Source: Amycolatopsis sp. CA-126428
Lineage (GTDB): Bacteria; Actinomycetota; Actinomycetes; Mycobacteriales; Pseudonocardiaceae
Direction: 5' to 3'
DNA: 64,000 bases
NCBI RefSeq assembly: GCF_002904335.1
Contig: NZ_PPHF01000108.1
Location: 1 to 64,000 of the forward strand
Shown here: in pieces, positions 16,448 through 25,251 of the stretch
Numbering within the stretch: position 1 is the stretch's first letter
How the letters are laid out: the number at the start of each line of letters is the position of its first letter
Program-made: the position numbers and the translations under genes
The notes under the pieces: model-generated
What the model was told of the DNA's origin: nothing
What the model saw: only the letters and a program-made list of their open reading frames with translations
Databases searched by the model: none

Positions 16448-18316
16448 ATGACCGCCGTGACCGCACCCTCGGACGCGCTGCGCCGGCTGCTCGACCTGCT
16501 CGCCTCCGGGGCGAGCACCGAGCAGCTGGCGCACGTCGTCGTGGCCGCCCGCGCCGAGGGCGACCTCGACGCGGCCGACCTGGCCGCGCTGGCCAGCGCG
16601 GGCGAGCTGGCCCTGCGGATCCGCGAGACCCTGGCCGAGCACCGGCGGCGCGAGGCCCGGCTCACTGCGTTGTTCGAGACCGCGAGCGAGCTCGCCGCGC
16701 TGTCCGATCCGGACACCGTGCTGCGCTCGATCGTCCGGCGGGCGCGGGCCCTGCTCGGCGTCGACGTCTCCTACCTCAGCCTCAACGACGAAGCCGAGGG
16801 CAAGACCTACATCCGGGTCAGCGACGGCTCGGTGTCGGCCGAGTTCCAGCAGATCGTGCTCGGCATGGGGGAGGGCCTCGGCGGGCTGGTCGCGCAGACC
16901 GCGCGGCCGTACGCGACCTCGGACTACTTCAACGACGACCGGTTCAAGCACACCCGGCCCATCGACTCCGGCGTCGAAGACGAGGGCCTGACCGCCATCC
17001 TCGGCGTCCCGCTGGCCATCGGCCCGAAGGTGCTGGGCGTGCTCTTCGCGTCCGACCGCGCCGCCCGGGAGTTCTCCGCCGACGAGGTGGCGCTGCTGTC
17101 GTCGCTCGCCGACCACGCGGCGATCGCCCTGGACAGCGCGAACCTGCTGGACCAGACCCGCCGCGCGGTCGCGGAACTCAACGAGGCCAACGCGACGATG
17201 GAACGCGCCGAGGACGCCCACGACCGGCTCACCGACCTCGTCCTGCGCGGCGGCGACCTGCCGGACGTGGCCGACGCGGTCGCGGCCGTGCTGCACGGCG
17301 AGCTCACGGTGTACGACGCCGACGGCACGCTCCTGGCCAGTTCGGCGGCCGCGGTGGCGCTCGACCCGGCTCCGTTCGACCAAGACGTGCTGGCCACGGC
17401 GCGCACCACCGGGCGCGCCGTGTCCACAAAGGACAACTGGGTGTGCGCGGTGCAGGCCGGACCCGAACTGCTGGGCTGCCTGGTGCTGGCCGGGCGCCCC
17501 GGGCTCGGCGACCCCGACCGGCGGCTGTTCGAACGCGCCGGCGTCGTGACGGCGTTGCTGCTGATGCTGCGGCGTTCGGTGGTGCGCGCCGAGGACGAGG
17601 TCCGCGGCGAGCTGCTGACCGACCTGCTCACCGCACCCGGCCGCAATCCCCGGGCCCTGCTGGCCCGCGGCCGCCGCCTGGGTATCGACCTGTCGGCCCC
17701 GCACGCGGTGCTGGTCGCCCACGCGGACGGCGGCTCGCGGCGGCGCGTGGCGAGCGCGGCCGCCCGGCACGCGACGCTGGTCGGGGTGCACGCGGAGGAG
17801 GTCGTGCTGCTCGCGACCGGCGACCCGGACGAGCTGGCCCGCCGCGTCGCGGCCGACCTCGGCTCGGCGACCGGCCGCCCGGTCACGGTGGGCGCGGCGG
17901 GCCCGGCAGGCGGCCCGTCGGCGATCGCGGAGGCCCACGCGGAGGCGGCGCGCTGCGTCCGGGCGTTGCTGGCGCTCGGCCGGACGGGCGAAGGCGCGGC
18001 GATGGCGGGGCTGGGTTTCCTCGGCCAGCTCCTGGGCGATCGCGCGGACCTGGACGCGTTCGTCCGCCGCACGCTGGGGCCGGTCCTGGACTACGACGAG
18101 CGCCGCGGCACGGAACTGGTGGCGACGCTGCGGGCCTACTTCGCGAACGGCTCGCAGCTGGCGCGCACGAAGGACGTGCTGCACGTCCACGTGAACACGG
18201 TGGTGCAGCGGCTGGAGCGGGTGGCGTCACTGCTCGGGGAGGACTGGCAGGTGCCGGACCGGGCCCTGGAAATCCAGCTGGCGCTGCGGTTGCACCGGCT
18301 CGGTTCCTCGCGGTGA
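16448..18316 (+). CDS. GAF-domain, PucR-type helix-turn-helix regulator
   Basis: 622 residues. An N-terminal helical segment is followed by a GAF ligand-binding domain (about 75-235, starting LFETASELAALSDPDTVLRSI). The middle GGDEF-like/CdaR region is degenerate. The C-terminal PucR helix-turn-helix (about 560-620) contains YFANGSQLARTKDVLHVHVNTVVQRLERV. Regulators of this build are local activators for carbon-source genes. One base separates it from the symporter stop, so it is in the 3-hydroxybutyrate operon and probably senses a pathway metabolite. It is also the nearest gene upstream of the RiPP cassette, 144 bases away. Confidence 0.88.
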   Translation: MTAVTAPSDALRRLLDLLASGASTEQLAHVVVAARAEGDLDAADLAALASAGELALRIRETLAEHRRREARLTALFETASELAALSDPDTVLRSIVRRARALLGVDVSYLSLNDEAEGKTYIRVSDGSVSAEFQQIVLGMGEGLGGLVAQTARPYATSDYFNDDRFKHTRPIDSGVEDEGLTAILGVPLAIGPKVLGVLFASDRAAREFSADEVALLSSLADHAAIALDSANLLDQTRRAVAELNEANATMERAEDAHDRLTDLVLRGGDLPDVADAVAAVLHGELTVYDADGTLLASSAAAVALDPAPFDQDVLATARTTGRAVSTKDNWVCAVQAGPELLGCLVLAGRPGLGDPDRRLFERAGVVTALLLMLRRSVVRAEDEVRGELLTDLLTAPGRNPRALLARGRRLGIDLSAPHAVLVAHADGGSRRRVASAAARHATLVGVHAEEVVLLATGDPDELARRVAADLGSATGRPVTVGAAGPAGGPSAIAEAHAEAARCVRALLALGRTGEGAAMAGLGFLGQLLGDRADLDAFVRRTLGPVLDYDERRGTELVATLRAYFANGSQLARTKDVLHVHVNTVVQRLERVASLLGEDWQVPDRALEIQLALRLHRLGSSR

Positions 18317-18460
18317 CTCCCGTTTTCGTCGGTGCTGTCCGGTAGCGTGGAAATCGGGGGGCGCCCCCGCGGGCTCGGCAAGTACCCCGCCCGGCCCTAG
18401 CGGAACCCCCGGCGGCCCCGGCACGGTGGAAGTTGACGAAACCGACATCGAGGGGGTCTC

Positions 18461-18634
18461 GTGAAGGAATTCGAAAGCGCGCTCGCGGCAGCGTTCGAGG
18501 TCGGCCCGGCCGCGGTGCCCGGGCTGGCGATCGACCAGCTCGACGGCCGGTCGGGTACCGGGGCCGGCCCGGTGCCGATTTGCTACACCTGGGTGGCGGA
18601 CCCGGTTCGCCCGTCGGTCAGCCCCTGCCGGTGA
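18461..18634 (+). CDS. Putative RiPP precursor peptide (azoline-type)
   Basis: 57 residues from a GTG at 18461 with GAGGGGG (18450-18456) in front. The N-terminus (MKEFESALAAAFEVGPAAV, then a PGLAIDQLDG segment) is acidic and amphipathic, like a leader. After GRSGTGAG the C-terminal part is VPICYTWVADPVRPSVSPCR, carrying Cys41, Thr43, Ser52, Ser54 and Cys56 as possible cyclisation sites. The stop overlaps the GTG of the YcaO gene by four bases (GTGA), the tight coupling expected of a precursor and its modifying enzyme. A possible -10 (TAGCGT, 18343-18348) lies upstream. I do not recognise the core among known RiPPs. The leader/core split is inferred. Confidence 0.75.
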   Translation: MKEFESALAAAFEVGPAAVPGLAIDQLDGRSGTGAGPVPICYTWVADPVRPSVSPCR

Positions 18635-20820
18635 CCGGACCGCCGCCGCCCGTCGTCGGGTTCAAGCGGCACCTCAGCACCGCCGTGGTGCCCGGCGACG
18701 CGGTCTACGTGCTGTCCGAAGAGAGCACGACGGCGCTGCGCGGGCCGCACCTGGAGTCCCTGGTCCCGTTGCTCGACGGCACCAGGGATTTCGCGGCCCT
18801 GCGCCGCGACCTGCCCGCCGACGTCCCCGCCGAAGAGGCGTCCGGGGTGCTCACCCGGCTCGCCGAAGCCGGGCTGATCGGCCTGCGCCCGGCCCTTTCC
18901 ACACCCGAACTGGCCTACTGGGACGCCGTGGGCGCAGAACCGGCGTGCGGCCGGGTGGCACTGATCGGTGGGGATCCCGCGTCGGCGGACGTACTGCGCT
19001 CGGCCGGGCTCACCGTGGCCGAAGACAAAGCCGATCTGTCCATCGTGCTGTGCCACGACTACCTCGACGAAACACTGTCCGAAGTGGACGCCGAACACCG
19101 CGCGTCCGGACGTCCGTGGCTGCTCGCCAAACCCCTCGGGACGCGCCTGTGGCTCGGCCCGTTCTTCACCCCCGGCGACGGCCCGTGCTGGCACTGCCTG
19201 GCCGCCCGGCTGTGGGGCAACCGGCCCGCCGAGGCCCACGTCCGCGCCGCGCTCGGCCTGCCCGGGCCGCTGCCGCGTCCGGAAGTGGCGCTCACGCCGC
19301 TGACTTCCGTCGCACTCAACCTCGTCGCCATCGAAGCCGTCAAGTGGCTGGCCGGGCAGCGGTACCCGGGCCAGCGGCACCTGTGGACGTTCGACAGCCG
19401 CGACCTGGCCGGCGAACGGCACGAGGTGCGCGCCCGGCCGCAGTGCGCGTCCTGCGGAAACCCGGAGCTGGTGCGCGAACGGACCCGCCGGCCGGTGGTG
19501 CTCGAGCCCCGGCCGAAGTCCCGCACCGACGGCGGCGGGCACCGCGTGCTGCCGCCGGAACAGGTGCTCGGCACCTACCGGCACCTGGTCAGCCCGCTGA
19601 CCGGGGTCGTCAAGGAGCTGCGCCGCGACACGCGCGGCCCGGCGCTGTTCGCGTCGTACCGCTCCGGGCCCAACATCGCCCTGGGCCGGCGTGGTGCCGA
19701 TCGGCTGGTCACGGCGTTGCGCAGCCAGAACGGCGGCAAGGGTGTCACCCCGCTCCAGGCCGAAGTCGGCGCGCTGTGCGAGGCCCTCGAACGGCACAGC
19801 GGCCACCACGACGGTGACGAAGAACGGGTGCGGGCCAGTTTCCGTTCGCTGGGCGACAAGGCGGTGCACCCCGACACGTGCCAGCTGTTCGACGAACGCC
19901 AGTTCGCCGACCGGGTGCGCACCAACGCGAATCACGGGCCGTTCCAGCACGTCGCCGAGCCGTTCGACGACGACGCCGTGCTGGACTGGACCCCGGTGTG
20001 GTCGCTCACCCGCGGCGAACACCGGCTGTTCCCGACCGCCCTGCTGTACTTCGGCGCACCCGGGCCGCCGTCCGTGCTCGCCGACTCCAACGGCAACGCC
20101 GCGGGCGGCACCCTGGAAGACGCCACGCTGCAGGGGCTGCTCGAGGTCGTGGAACGCGATGCCGTCGCGCTGTGGTGGTACAACCGCACCCGGCAGCCGG
20201 CGGTCGACCCGGACGCGTTCGGCGACCCCTGGATCGCCGAGCTGCGCGAGGCGTACGCGGGCCTGGGCCGTGAGCTCTGGGTCCTCGACCTGACCGCCGA
20301 CCTGGGCGTGCCGGTGCTGGCCGCGGTCTCCCGGCAGACCGGCGGCGCGCGCGAGGCGATCATGCTGGGGTTCGGTGCCCACCTCGACCCGGCCGTCGCC
20401 GTGCGGCGCGCGCTGACCGAGCTGAACCAGATGATGCCCCCGCTCCTCGACGGGTGGGACGGCGGCGACGACCCGGACGCGGCGCGGTGGCTGCGGGACG
20501 CGACCGTGGCCGGCCAGCCGTACCTCCGGCCGGACCACGCAGCGGGGCCGGCCCGCTTCGGTGACCTTTCTTCGCCCGACCTGCTGGCGGACGTGCGGCT
20601 GGTGCAGGCCAGGCTCGAAGCCGCCGGGCTGGAGGTGTTCGTGCTCGACCAGACGCGGCCCGACATCGGCCTGCCGGTGGTCAAGGTGATCGTCCCAGGC
20701 CTGCGCGGGTTTTGGGGGCGCTTCGCGCCCGGGCGGCTTTACGACGTGCCGGTGCGGCTCGGCCGCCTGGCCGAGCCGACCGCCTACGAAGACCTCAACC
20801 CGATGCGGATGTTCCTTTAG
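18631..20820 (+). CDS. Fused RiPP leader-binding (ocin-ThiF-like) and YcaO cyclodehydratase
   Basis: 729 residues. Residues 10-95 look like a winged-helix leader-recognition element and 105-280 a ThiF/E1-like domain with the zinc cysteines C186, C189, C272 and C275 (CWHC, CASC). From about 360 a YcaO domain follows, with its ATP/Mg motif in LQAEVGALCEALER (E378, E384, E387) and a second acidic motif LLEVVERDA. Such C/D fusions use ATP to turn Cys, Ser or Thr side chains into azolines on a bound precursor. The C-terminus is NPMRMFL, without the PxPxP tail of many YcaOs. No flavin dehydrogenase, protease or exporter gene is adjacent. The stop overlaps the convergent PHB depolymerase. Confidence 0.9.
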   Translation: MTGPPPPVVGFKRHLSTAVVPGDAVYVLSEESTTALRGPHLESLVPLLDGTRDFAALRRDLPADVPAEEASGVLTRLAEAGLIGLRPALSTPELAYWDAVGAEPACGRVALIGGDPASADVLRSAGLTVAEDKADLSIVLCHDYLDETLSEVDAEHRASGRPWLLAKPLGTRLWLGPFFTPGDGPCWHCLAARLWGNRPAEAHVRAALGLPGPLPRPEVALTPLTSVALNLVAIEAVKWLAGQRYPGQRHLWTFDSRDLAGERHEVRARPQCASCGNPELVRERTRRPVVLEPRPKSRTDGGGHRVLPPEQVLGTYRHLVSPLTGVVKELRRDTRGPALFASYRSGPNIALGRRGADRLVTALRSQNGGKGVTPLQAEVGALCEALERHSGHHDGDEERVRASFRSLGDKAVHPDTCQLFDERQFADRVRTNANHGPFQHVAEPFDDDAVLDWTPVWSLTRGEHRLFPTALLYFGAPGPPSVLADSNGNAAGGTLEDATLQGLLEVVERDAVALWWYNRTRQPAVDPDAFGDPWIAELREAYAGLGRELWVLDLTADLGVPVLAAVSRQTGGAREAIMLGFGAHLDPAVAVRRALTELNQMMPPLLDGWDGGDDPDAARWLRDATVAGQPYLRPDHAAGPARFGDLSSPDLLADVRLVQARLEAAGLEVFVLDQTRPDIGLPVVKVIVPGLRGFWGRFAPGRLYDVPVRLGRLAEPTAYEDLNPMRMFL

Positions 20821-22019
20821 CACTCCCCGTCGGCGAGGACCCAGTAACCCGGGGACGTCTCCCGCAGCGCGTGGACGGTGAAGGTGTTCCACAGCCCCAT
20901 GGCCTGGTTCGAACCGTTCGCGTACGTCTGCCCGGCGCTCTGGTGCGCCCGGCCCGCCTGCGTGTGGGCGTAGTTGCTCGCGCTCACGCAGGTGCCCGGC
21001 GGCGTGGTGGTCGTGGTGGTGGTCGTCGGCGGCGGTGTGGCCGTCGTCGTGGTGCCCGTTCCCTTGTCCAGCCCGAAGAACACGCCCGTGTAGTAGCTCG
21101 AACAGATCCCGGCGAGGAAGTACGCGCCGGTGCTGCCGCACTGCGTCGCGCCCGTGCCGGGGTCGACCGCGGTGCCGTGGCCCATGCCCGCGATCGAGTA
21201 CAGCCGCACCTTGCCGGCGTAGTCCGTCAACGTGGTGCCGCCCGGCAAGGACTGCGTGCTCGTCGGCGTCTGGGAAACGCCGTGCACCGCGGTCCACTGG
21301 TCGCGCAGCTCGGTGCCGTTGACCGGGTAGACGGTGTAGTCGCCGGTGCCCTGCCAGATCGCGACCCGCGGCCACGGGCCGCCGTAGCCGGGGTACTGCG
21401 CCTTGACCTTCGCCGCCCACTGTGCCGGCGTCAGGTGCTGGTCGTTCTGCTGGCAGTTCGTCGCTTCGGTGACGCTCGTGGCGCACTGGGCGGGCAGCCC
21501 GGCGTTGATCCCGCCCGCGGCGAAGACGTCCGGGTACGCGGCGAGCAGGTCGGCGGTCATCCCGCCGCCGGCCGACAGGCCGGTGACGAACACCCGGGCG
21601 GGGTCCGAGCCGTGGTCGGCGATCGCCTTGTCCACCATGGACTTGACGGACGCGGCTTCGCCGTTGCCGCGGGTGTCGTCGGCGGTGGAGAACCAGTTGA
21701 AGCACTTCAGCGAGTTGTTCGCCGTCGACTGCTGCGGGAACACGACCTCGAACCCCCAGCGGTCGGCCAGCTCGGGCCAGCCCGAGTGGGCGTAGTAGTC
21801 CGCCGCGCTCTGCGTGCAGCCGTGCAGCGCGACGACCACCGGCCGGCCGGTCCCGAGCCCGGCGGGGGTGTAGGTGTACATCGCCAGCGCGCCGGGATTG
21901 GCGCCGAAACTGCCGACCGGGACGAGCGATGACGGCGGCGGATCGGCGGCGGCCACCCCGACGGTGGTGAGCACGGCGGCGGTGATCGCGGCGAGGCCGG
22001 CGAAGGCGAGCTTGCGCAT
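20817..22019 (-). CDS. phaZ: Secreted poly(3-hydroxybutyrate) depolymerase-family esterase
   Basis: 400 residues with a signal peptide (1-25, cleaved near VAAADPPP). The catalytic domain has the lipase box GLSAG (Ser149), Asp227 in QGTGDYTV, His281 in AGMGHG and the oxyanion site LHGCTQ (66-70). A threonine-rich linker (about 320-340) leads to a C-terminal domain of ~55 residues beginning CVSASNYAHTQAG, probably the polymer-binding module. It hydrolyses extracellular PHB granules to oligomers and monomer. Divergent from the oligomer hydrolase gene and close to the 3-hydroxybutyrate dehydrogenase and symporter genes, it fits a PHB scavenging locus. Acetylxylan or feruloyl esterase activity is an alternative in this family. 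Confidence 0.85.
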   Translation of the reverse strand: MRKLAFAGLAAITAAVLTTVGVAAADPPPSSLVPVGSFGANPGALAMYTYTPAGLGTGRPVVVALHGCTQSAADYYAHSGWPELADRWGFEVVFPQQSTANNSLKCFNWFSTADDTRGNGEAASVKSMVDKAIADHGSDPARVFVTGLSAGGGMTADLLAAYPDVFAAGGINAGLPAQCATSVTEATNCQQNDQHLTPAQWAAKVKAQYPGYGGPWPRVAIWQGTGDYTVYPVNGTELRDQWTAVHGVSQTPTSTQSLPGGTTLTDYAGKVRLYSIAGMGHGTAVDPGTGATQCGSTGAYFLAGICSSYYTGVFFGLDKGTGTTTTATPPPTTTTTTTTPPGTCVSASNYAHTQAGRAHQSAGQTYANGSNQAMGLWNTFTVHALRETSPGYWVLADGEC

Positions 22020-22192
22020 GGTGAGCTCCTTCTCGTCGTTGAGAGGGTCCCGGTGACGTTAAGACGGCCGCCCGGCCGCGGACCATGTGGCCGTCCACCA
22101 CATCGGCTCGCCCGTTCATGGTGACCGGCGGGATGGCTCCCGGGCGCCGCACGCGGTTGGGTTCGGGTATCGCGACGAGGCGGAGGTGGAGC

Positions 22193-23539
22193 GTGCGGGG
22201 TTGGCTGGCTGGGGTTCTGGCGGGAGCGCTCGCGGTGGCGTTGCCCGCACCGGTGTCGGCTTCGGCCGGGCGCTGCTCGGTGCACGTGCCCGGTGCCGAG
22301 GTGTCCGTGGCGGCGTGCCTGGACGACCTGACGACGACCGGAACCGTCGCGTCCGGGCACACCGTCGAGGCCGACTGGGCGGGGCTGACCTCGGCGGGGC
22401 TGCCCACCTTCGGCGCGGTGCCCGGCGTGCAGGTCGACGGCTACTTCCCGGACACGTCCACGGCGAACGCCAACCACGGCTGGAACCACGACGCGCAGTT
22501 CGTGCTGCGCCTGCCGGCCCGGTGGAACGGCGGCCTGGTCGTCTCCGGCTCACCCGGCGTGCGGCGCCAGTACGCGAACGACCGCGCGATCGGCGACCAG
22601 GCGCTCGCGGAGGGCTACGCGTTCGCCGCGACCGACAAGGGCAACACCGGCGCGGCGTTCTTCACCGACGGCGTCCGGCCGGGGGACGCGCTGGCCGAGT
22701 GGAACTCCCGCGTCACGCAGCTGACGCTCGCCGCTCGTGCCGCCGCGGCCCGGCACTACGGCCGTCCGGTCACGAAGACCCTCGCGGCCGGGCTGTCCAA
22801 CGGCGGGTACCTCGTGCGGTGGCAGCTGGAGAACCGGCCGTGGCTCTACGACGGCGGCGTCGACTGGGAAGGGACGCTGTGGCGGGCCGACGGGCCGAAC
22901 CTGCTGACGTTCCTGCCCCCGGCGCTGCGCGCGTACCCGGCGTACGCGGCGGGATCGGAGCCGGCGCACCAGTCCATTCTGGACGCCGGGTTCGCGCCGG
23001 GCTCGGAGTTCCTGTGGGACTACCACTACCGCGTCTACTGGGACCTGACGCAGCGGATCTACCGCGAAGAGGTCGACCCGTCGTTCGACGGCCCGCTGGA
23101 GGCGGGGACCCCGTTCTGCGCTTCGGGAACGCCGTCCTGCGACGCGGACTACGCGTATGCGTCCCGGCCGCCGTCCGTGGCGCGCGCGGTCGAGCGGATC
23201 TCGCTGACCGGCCGGATCGGCAAGCCGCTGCTGACACTGCACGGCACGCTCGACACGCTGCTGCCGATCACCCGCGACTCCGACGTCTACGACCGCATGA
23301 TCACGGCCGCGGGGCGCGGCGCACTGCACCGGTACTACCGGATCGAGGGCGGCAACCACGTCGACGGGCTGGCCGACGCCTTCCCGGACCGGCTGCGCCC
23401 GCTGGGCCCGTGCTTCCGGACGGCGTTCGACGCCCTCGGGGGCTGGCTGCGCGGCGTGCACCCGCCGTCCTCGGCGACGATCGCCCGCCCGGGCGCAGCG
23501 ACCCCGGCGGAGCTGGCGACGGCGTGTGACCTGGGCTGA
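22193..23539 (+). CDS. Secreted 3-hydroxybutyrate-oligomer hydrolase-like esterase
   Basis: 448 residues from a GTG at 22193 with GGAGGTGG six bases upstream. This start gives a clean signal peptide (VRGWLAGVLAGALAVAL to VSASA). The alpha/beta-hydrolase core has the nucleophile Ser202 in LAAGLSNGGY, ATDKGNTGAAFF before it, and LLTLHGTLDTLLPI plus GGNHVDG supplying the acid and histidine. The layout fits D-3-hydroxybutyrate oligomer hydrolases and the related tannase/feruloyl esterase group. Placement opposite the PHB depolymerase favours the former. An upstream in-frame start at 22085 would hide the signal peptide. Confidence 0.8.
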   Translation: MRGWLAGVLAGALAVALPAPVSASAGRCSVHVPGAEVSVAACLDDLTTTGTVASGHTVEADWAGLTSAGLPTFGAVPGVQVDGYFPDTSTANANHGWNHDAQFVLRLPARWNGGLVVSGSPGVRRQYANDRAIGDQALAEGYAFAATDKGNTGAAFFTDGVRPGDALAEWNSRVTQLTLAARAAAARHYGRPVTKTLAAGLSNGGYLVRWQLENRPWLYDGGVDWEGTLWRADGPNLLTFLPPALRAYPAYAAGSEPAHQSILDAGFAPGSEFLWDYHYRVYWDLTQRIYREEVDPSFDGPLEAGTPFCASGTPSCDADYAYASRPPSVARAVERISLTGRIGKPLLTLHGTLDTLLPITRDSDVYDRMITAAGRGALHRYYRIEGGNHVDGLADAFPDRLRPLGPCFRTAFDALGGWLRGVHPPSSATIARPGAATPAELATACDLG

Positions 23540-23547
23540 GCGCCCGG

Positions 23548-23949
23548 TCAGTCCAGGTTGCGCAAACCGTCGAGGATGCGACGCATCAGGTCCGAGTCCG
23601 GCGGGGCGAACGCGAACCGCGGGGCCGCGAACCCCACGGTCGCCGGGGCCGGTGGCGGGAGGAAGCCCGCCACCCGGGACGGCAGCCGAGCCGGGGCCGG
23701 TTCGCGGCGGGTCTGCGCCGGGATCGGCAGCGTCGGCAGGGCGACCGTGCCCGCGTCGGCCAGCTGCCGCGCGGCCACCTCGCGGCGGAGGCGCGACTGG
23801 ATCCCGGCGACGGTGAAGTCCGGCTCCGGGTCGGGGACGGCCGGGGACCGGCGCGGCCGCCGCTCCAGGGTGATCGCCCAGGCCGCCGCGGCGAGGGCCG
23901 GCAGCAGCAGCCCGGCGACGATCGCGAGACCCGGCAGGTCGACGGCCAT
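23548..23949 (-). CDS. Small membrane-anchored protein of unknown function
   Basis: 133 residues. One N-terminal membrane helix (about 6-27, LAIVAGLLLPALAAAAWAI) is followed by a basic stretch ERRPRRS and a ~100-residue cytosolic part rich in Pro, Ala and Arg, ending DLMRRILDGLRNLD. No family recognised. It ends nine bases from the convergent oligomer hydrolase. The upstream gap carries an ACCGTCC-type palindrome at 24113-24126 and an extra half-site at 23995-24002. The start at 23949 has only a weak ribosome site, so it could differ. Confidence 0.6.
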   Translation of the reverse strand: MAVDLPGLAIVAGLLLPALAAAAWAITLERRPRRSPAVPDPEPDFTVAGIQSRLRREVAARQLADAGTVALPTLPIPAQTRREPAPARLPSRVAGFLPPPAPATVGFAAPRFAFAPPDSDLMRRILDGLRNLD

Positions 23950-24270
23950 CAGGCGGCCCCGGGCACAGGTAGGAGCATGACGTTCACTTCCGGACGGACG
24001 GTACTTCCGCAGCATGGCCGACACCTGGATATTCGACAGCAAGGAATTTTCGCGGACCCCGAGCCCATCATGAATGACGGCCGACGCTCCCGCAAGCGGC
24101 CGAACGGGGTCGACCGTCCGGACGGTAAAACTGCAGCTCAACACGGGTTTCGCGGCGGGTAGACCGCGCCTCTCACCCAGTACTACGGCCGGCGGTTCGA
24201 TCCGGTTCACCGCATTTCCGGACGATTGAAAGGCGCATCGGCGGCACCCTGCCGGAGGCCGCCGCGACGT
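23950..24270. other. Intergenic region
   Basis: No supported gene. It holds the promoter side of the minus-strand membrane protein gene. A perfect 14-bp palindrome lies at 24113-24126, a half-site at 23995-24002, and the 3' flank of the beta-propeller gene adjoins it. Short open frames here lack ribosome sites and family features. Confidence 0.6.
24113..24126. promoter_or_regulatory. Perfect palindrome ACCGTCCGGACGGT
   Basis: The 14-bp sequence is fully self-complementary and lies about 165 bases upstream of the small membrane protein start at 23949. A related inverted repeat with a 3-bp spacer occurs at 31987-32005 upstream of another small membrane protein gene. It could be a dimeric regulator site. 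Confidence 0.4.
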
Positions 24271-25251
24271 TCACGAACCCAGGGCCGCCGGGGACTCGGC
24301 GTCCGGGATCAGCAGCCGGGCGGCGCCGGAGCCGTCGGCCGGGACCGACCAGACGTCCGCGTGGCCCGGGCCGCGGGGCAGGCCGTAGCCGATCGTGCGG
24401 GCGTCGAGCCACGCCGGCTGGTCGTCGACGCTGCGGGTCTCCGCCAGCGGCGTCACCTTCGAGGCCGCCAGGTCCAGCACCGACAGCCGCCAGCCCTTGG
24501 CCGGATCGCCGTCCACAGCGGACTTGAACGCCACCCGCGTCCCGTCCGGGGACAGCGACGGGCACTCGACGTTCTCGCGCAGCGTGCGGATCGTGTGCGC
24601 GGTGAAGTCGCCCGCGACCAGGTAACGGTGGCCGGCCGTCGACATCGTCGCGTAGAAGTGCCGGTCGTCGCGGGTGAACGTCACGCCCCAGAAGTTGAGG
24701 TCCGCGGCCTGGTACGGCTTCCCGTCGAGCGTCACCGCGTAGTCCTCCAGCGTGCCCGCGAGGTCGCCGGTCGCCGCGTCGAGGATGCCGGCGCGGGTGG
24801 AGAACATGCCGCCGTTGTAGGAGTCGCCGGTGACGAAGACCGTCCACGCGAGCATCCGGCCGCTCGCCGACACCCGCGCCCGGTTCGGCAGCCCGACCAG
24901 CGGGATCTCCCGCTGCACGGCCAGCCCCCGGTCGAGCACCGCCAGCTGGTAGGTGGTCAGGTCGCCGTCCTGGCGCAGGCAGAGGCCGGTGCCGCCGGCG
25001 GCGTACACCCGCGCGCACGACAGCGGCGACACCGTCCGCGGGCCGCCGGGGTCGGTGGCGGACACGGTCGCGACGTGCCCGCGGTCGGCGTCGCCGGTGC
25101 TGCGGAACAGCAGCCGCGGGCCCGGGTCGAGGCTGACGGCGCCGGTCGGGGTGACGTCGTGGCCGCGCGCGCTCGCGAACCCGACGTACGCGACCGCCGC
25201 CCCGGCGAGCACGAGCACGCCGACGACCGCGATGAGGATCCGGGTCTTCAC
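24271..25251 (-). CDS. Membrane-anchored beta-propeller (TolB/PD40-like) protein
   Basis: 326 residues from a GTG at 25251 overlapping the MFS stop by four bases. A single N-terminal membrane helix (about 4-25) is followed by an extracytoplasmic domain with repeated beta-strand motifs such as VECPSLSPDGTRVAFKS, ARVSASGRMLAWT and DDQPAWLDARTIGYGL. These are typical of WD40-like PD40 propeller blades. Such proteins usually act as scaffolds or sugar/protein binders and not as enzymes. Co-translation with the MFS transporter upstream suggests a linked role at the cell surface. Confidence 0.8.
   Translation of the reverse strand: MKTRILIAVVGVLVLAGAAVAYVGFASARGHDVTPTGAVSLDPGPRLLFRSTGDADRGHVATVSATDPGGPRTVSPLSCARVYAAGGTGLCLRQDGDLTTYQLAVLDRGLAVQREIPLVGLPNRARVSASGRMLAWTVFVTGDSYNGGMFSTRAGILDAATGDLAGTLEDYAVTLDGKPYQAADLNFWGVTFTRDDRHFYATMSTAGHRYLVAGDFTAHTIRTLRENVECPSLSPDGTRVAFKSAVDGDPAKGWRLSVLDLAASKVTPLAETRSVDDQPAWLDARTIGYGLPRGPGHADVWSVPADGSGAARLLIPDAESPAALGS

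Noticed and set aside
18583..22407. Very long open frame on the minus strand across the YcaO and depolymerase genes
   Set aside because: It is an antisense shadow caused by high GC. The plus-strand YcaO and minus-strand depolymerase frames have clear motifs and explain the region.
23977..24162. 61-codon open frame in the intergenic region
   Set aside because: No ribosome site, no hydrophobic or family features, and low coding character.
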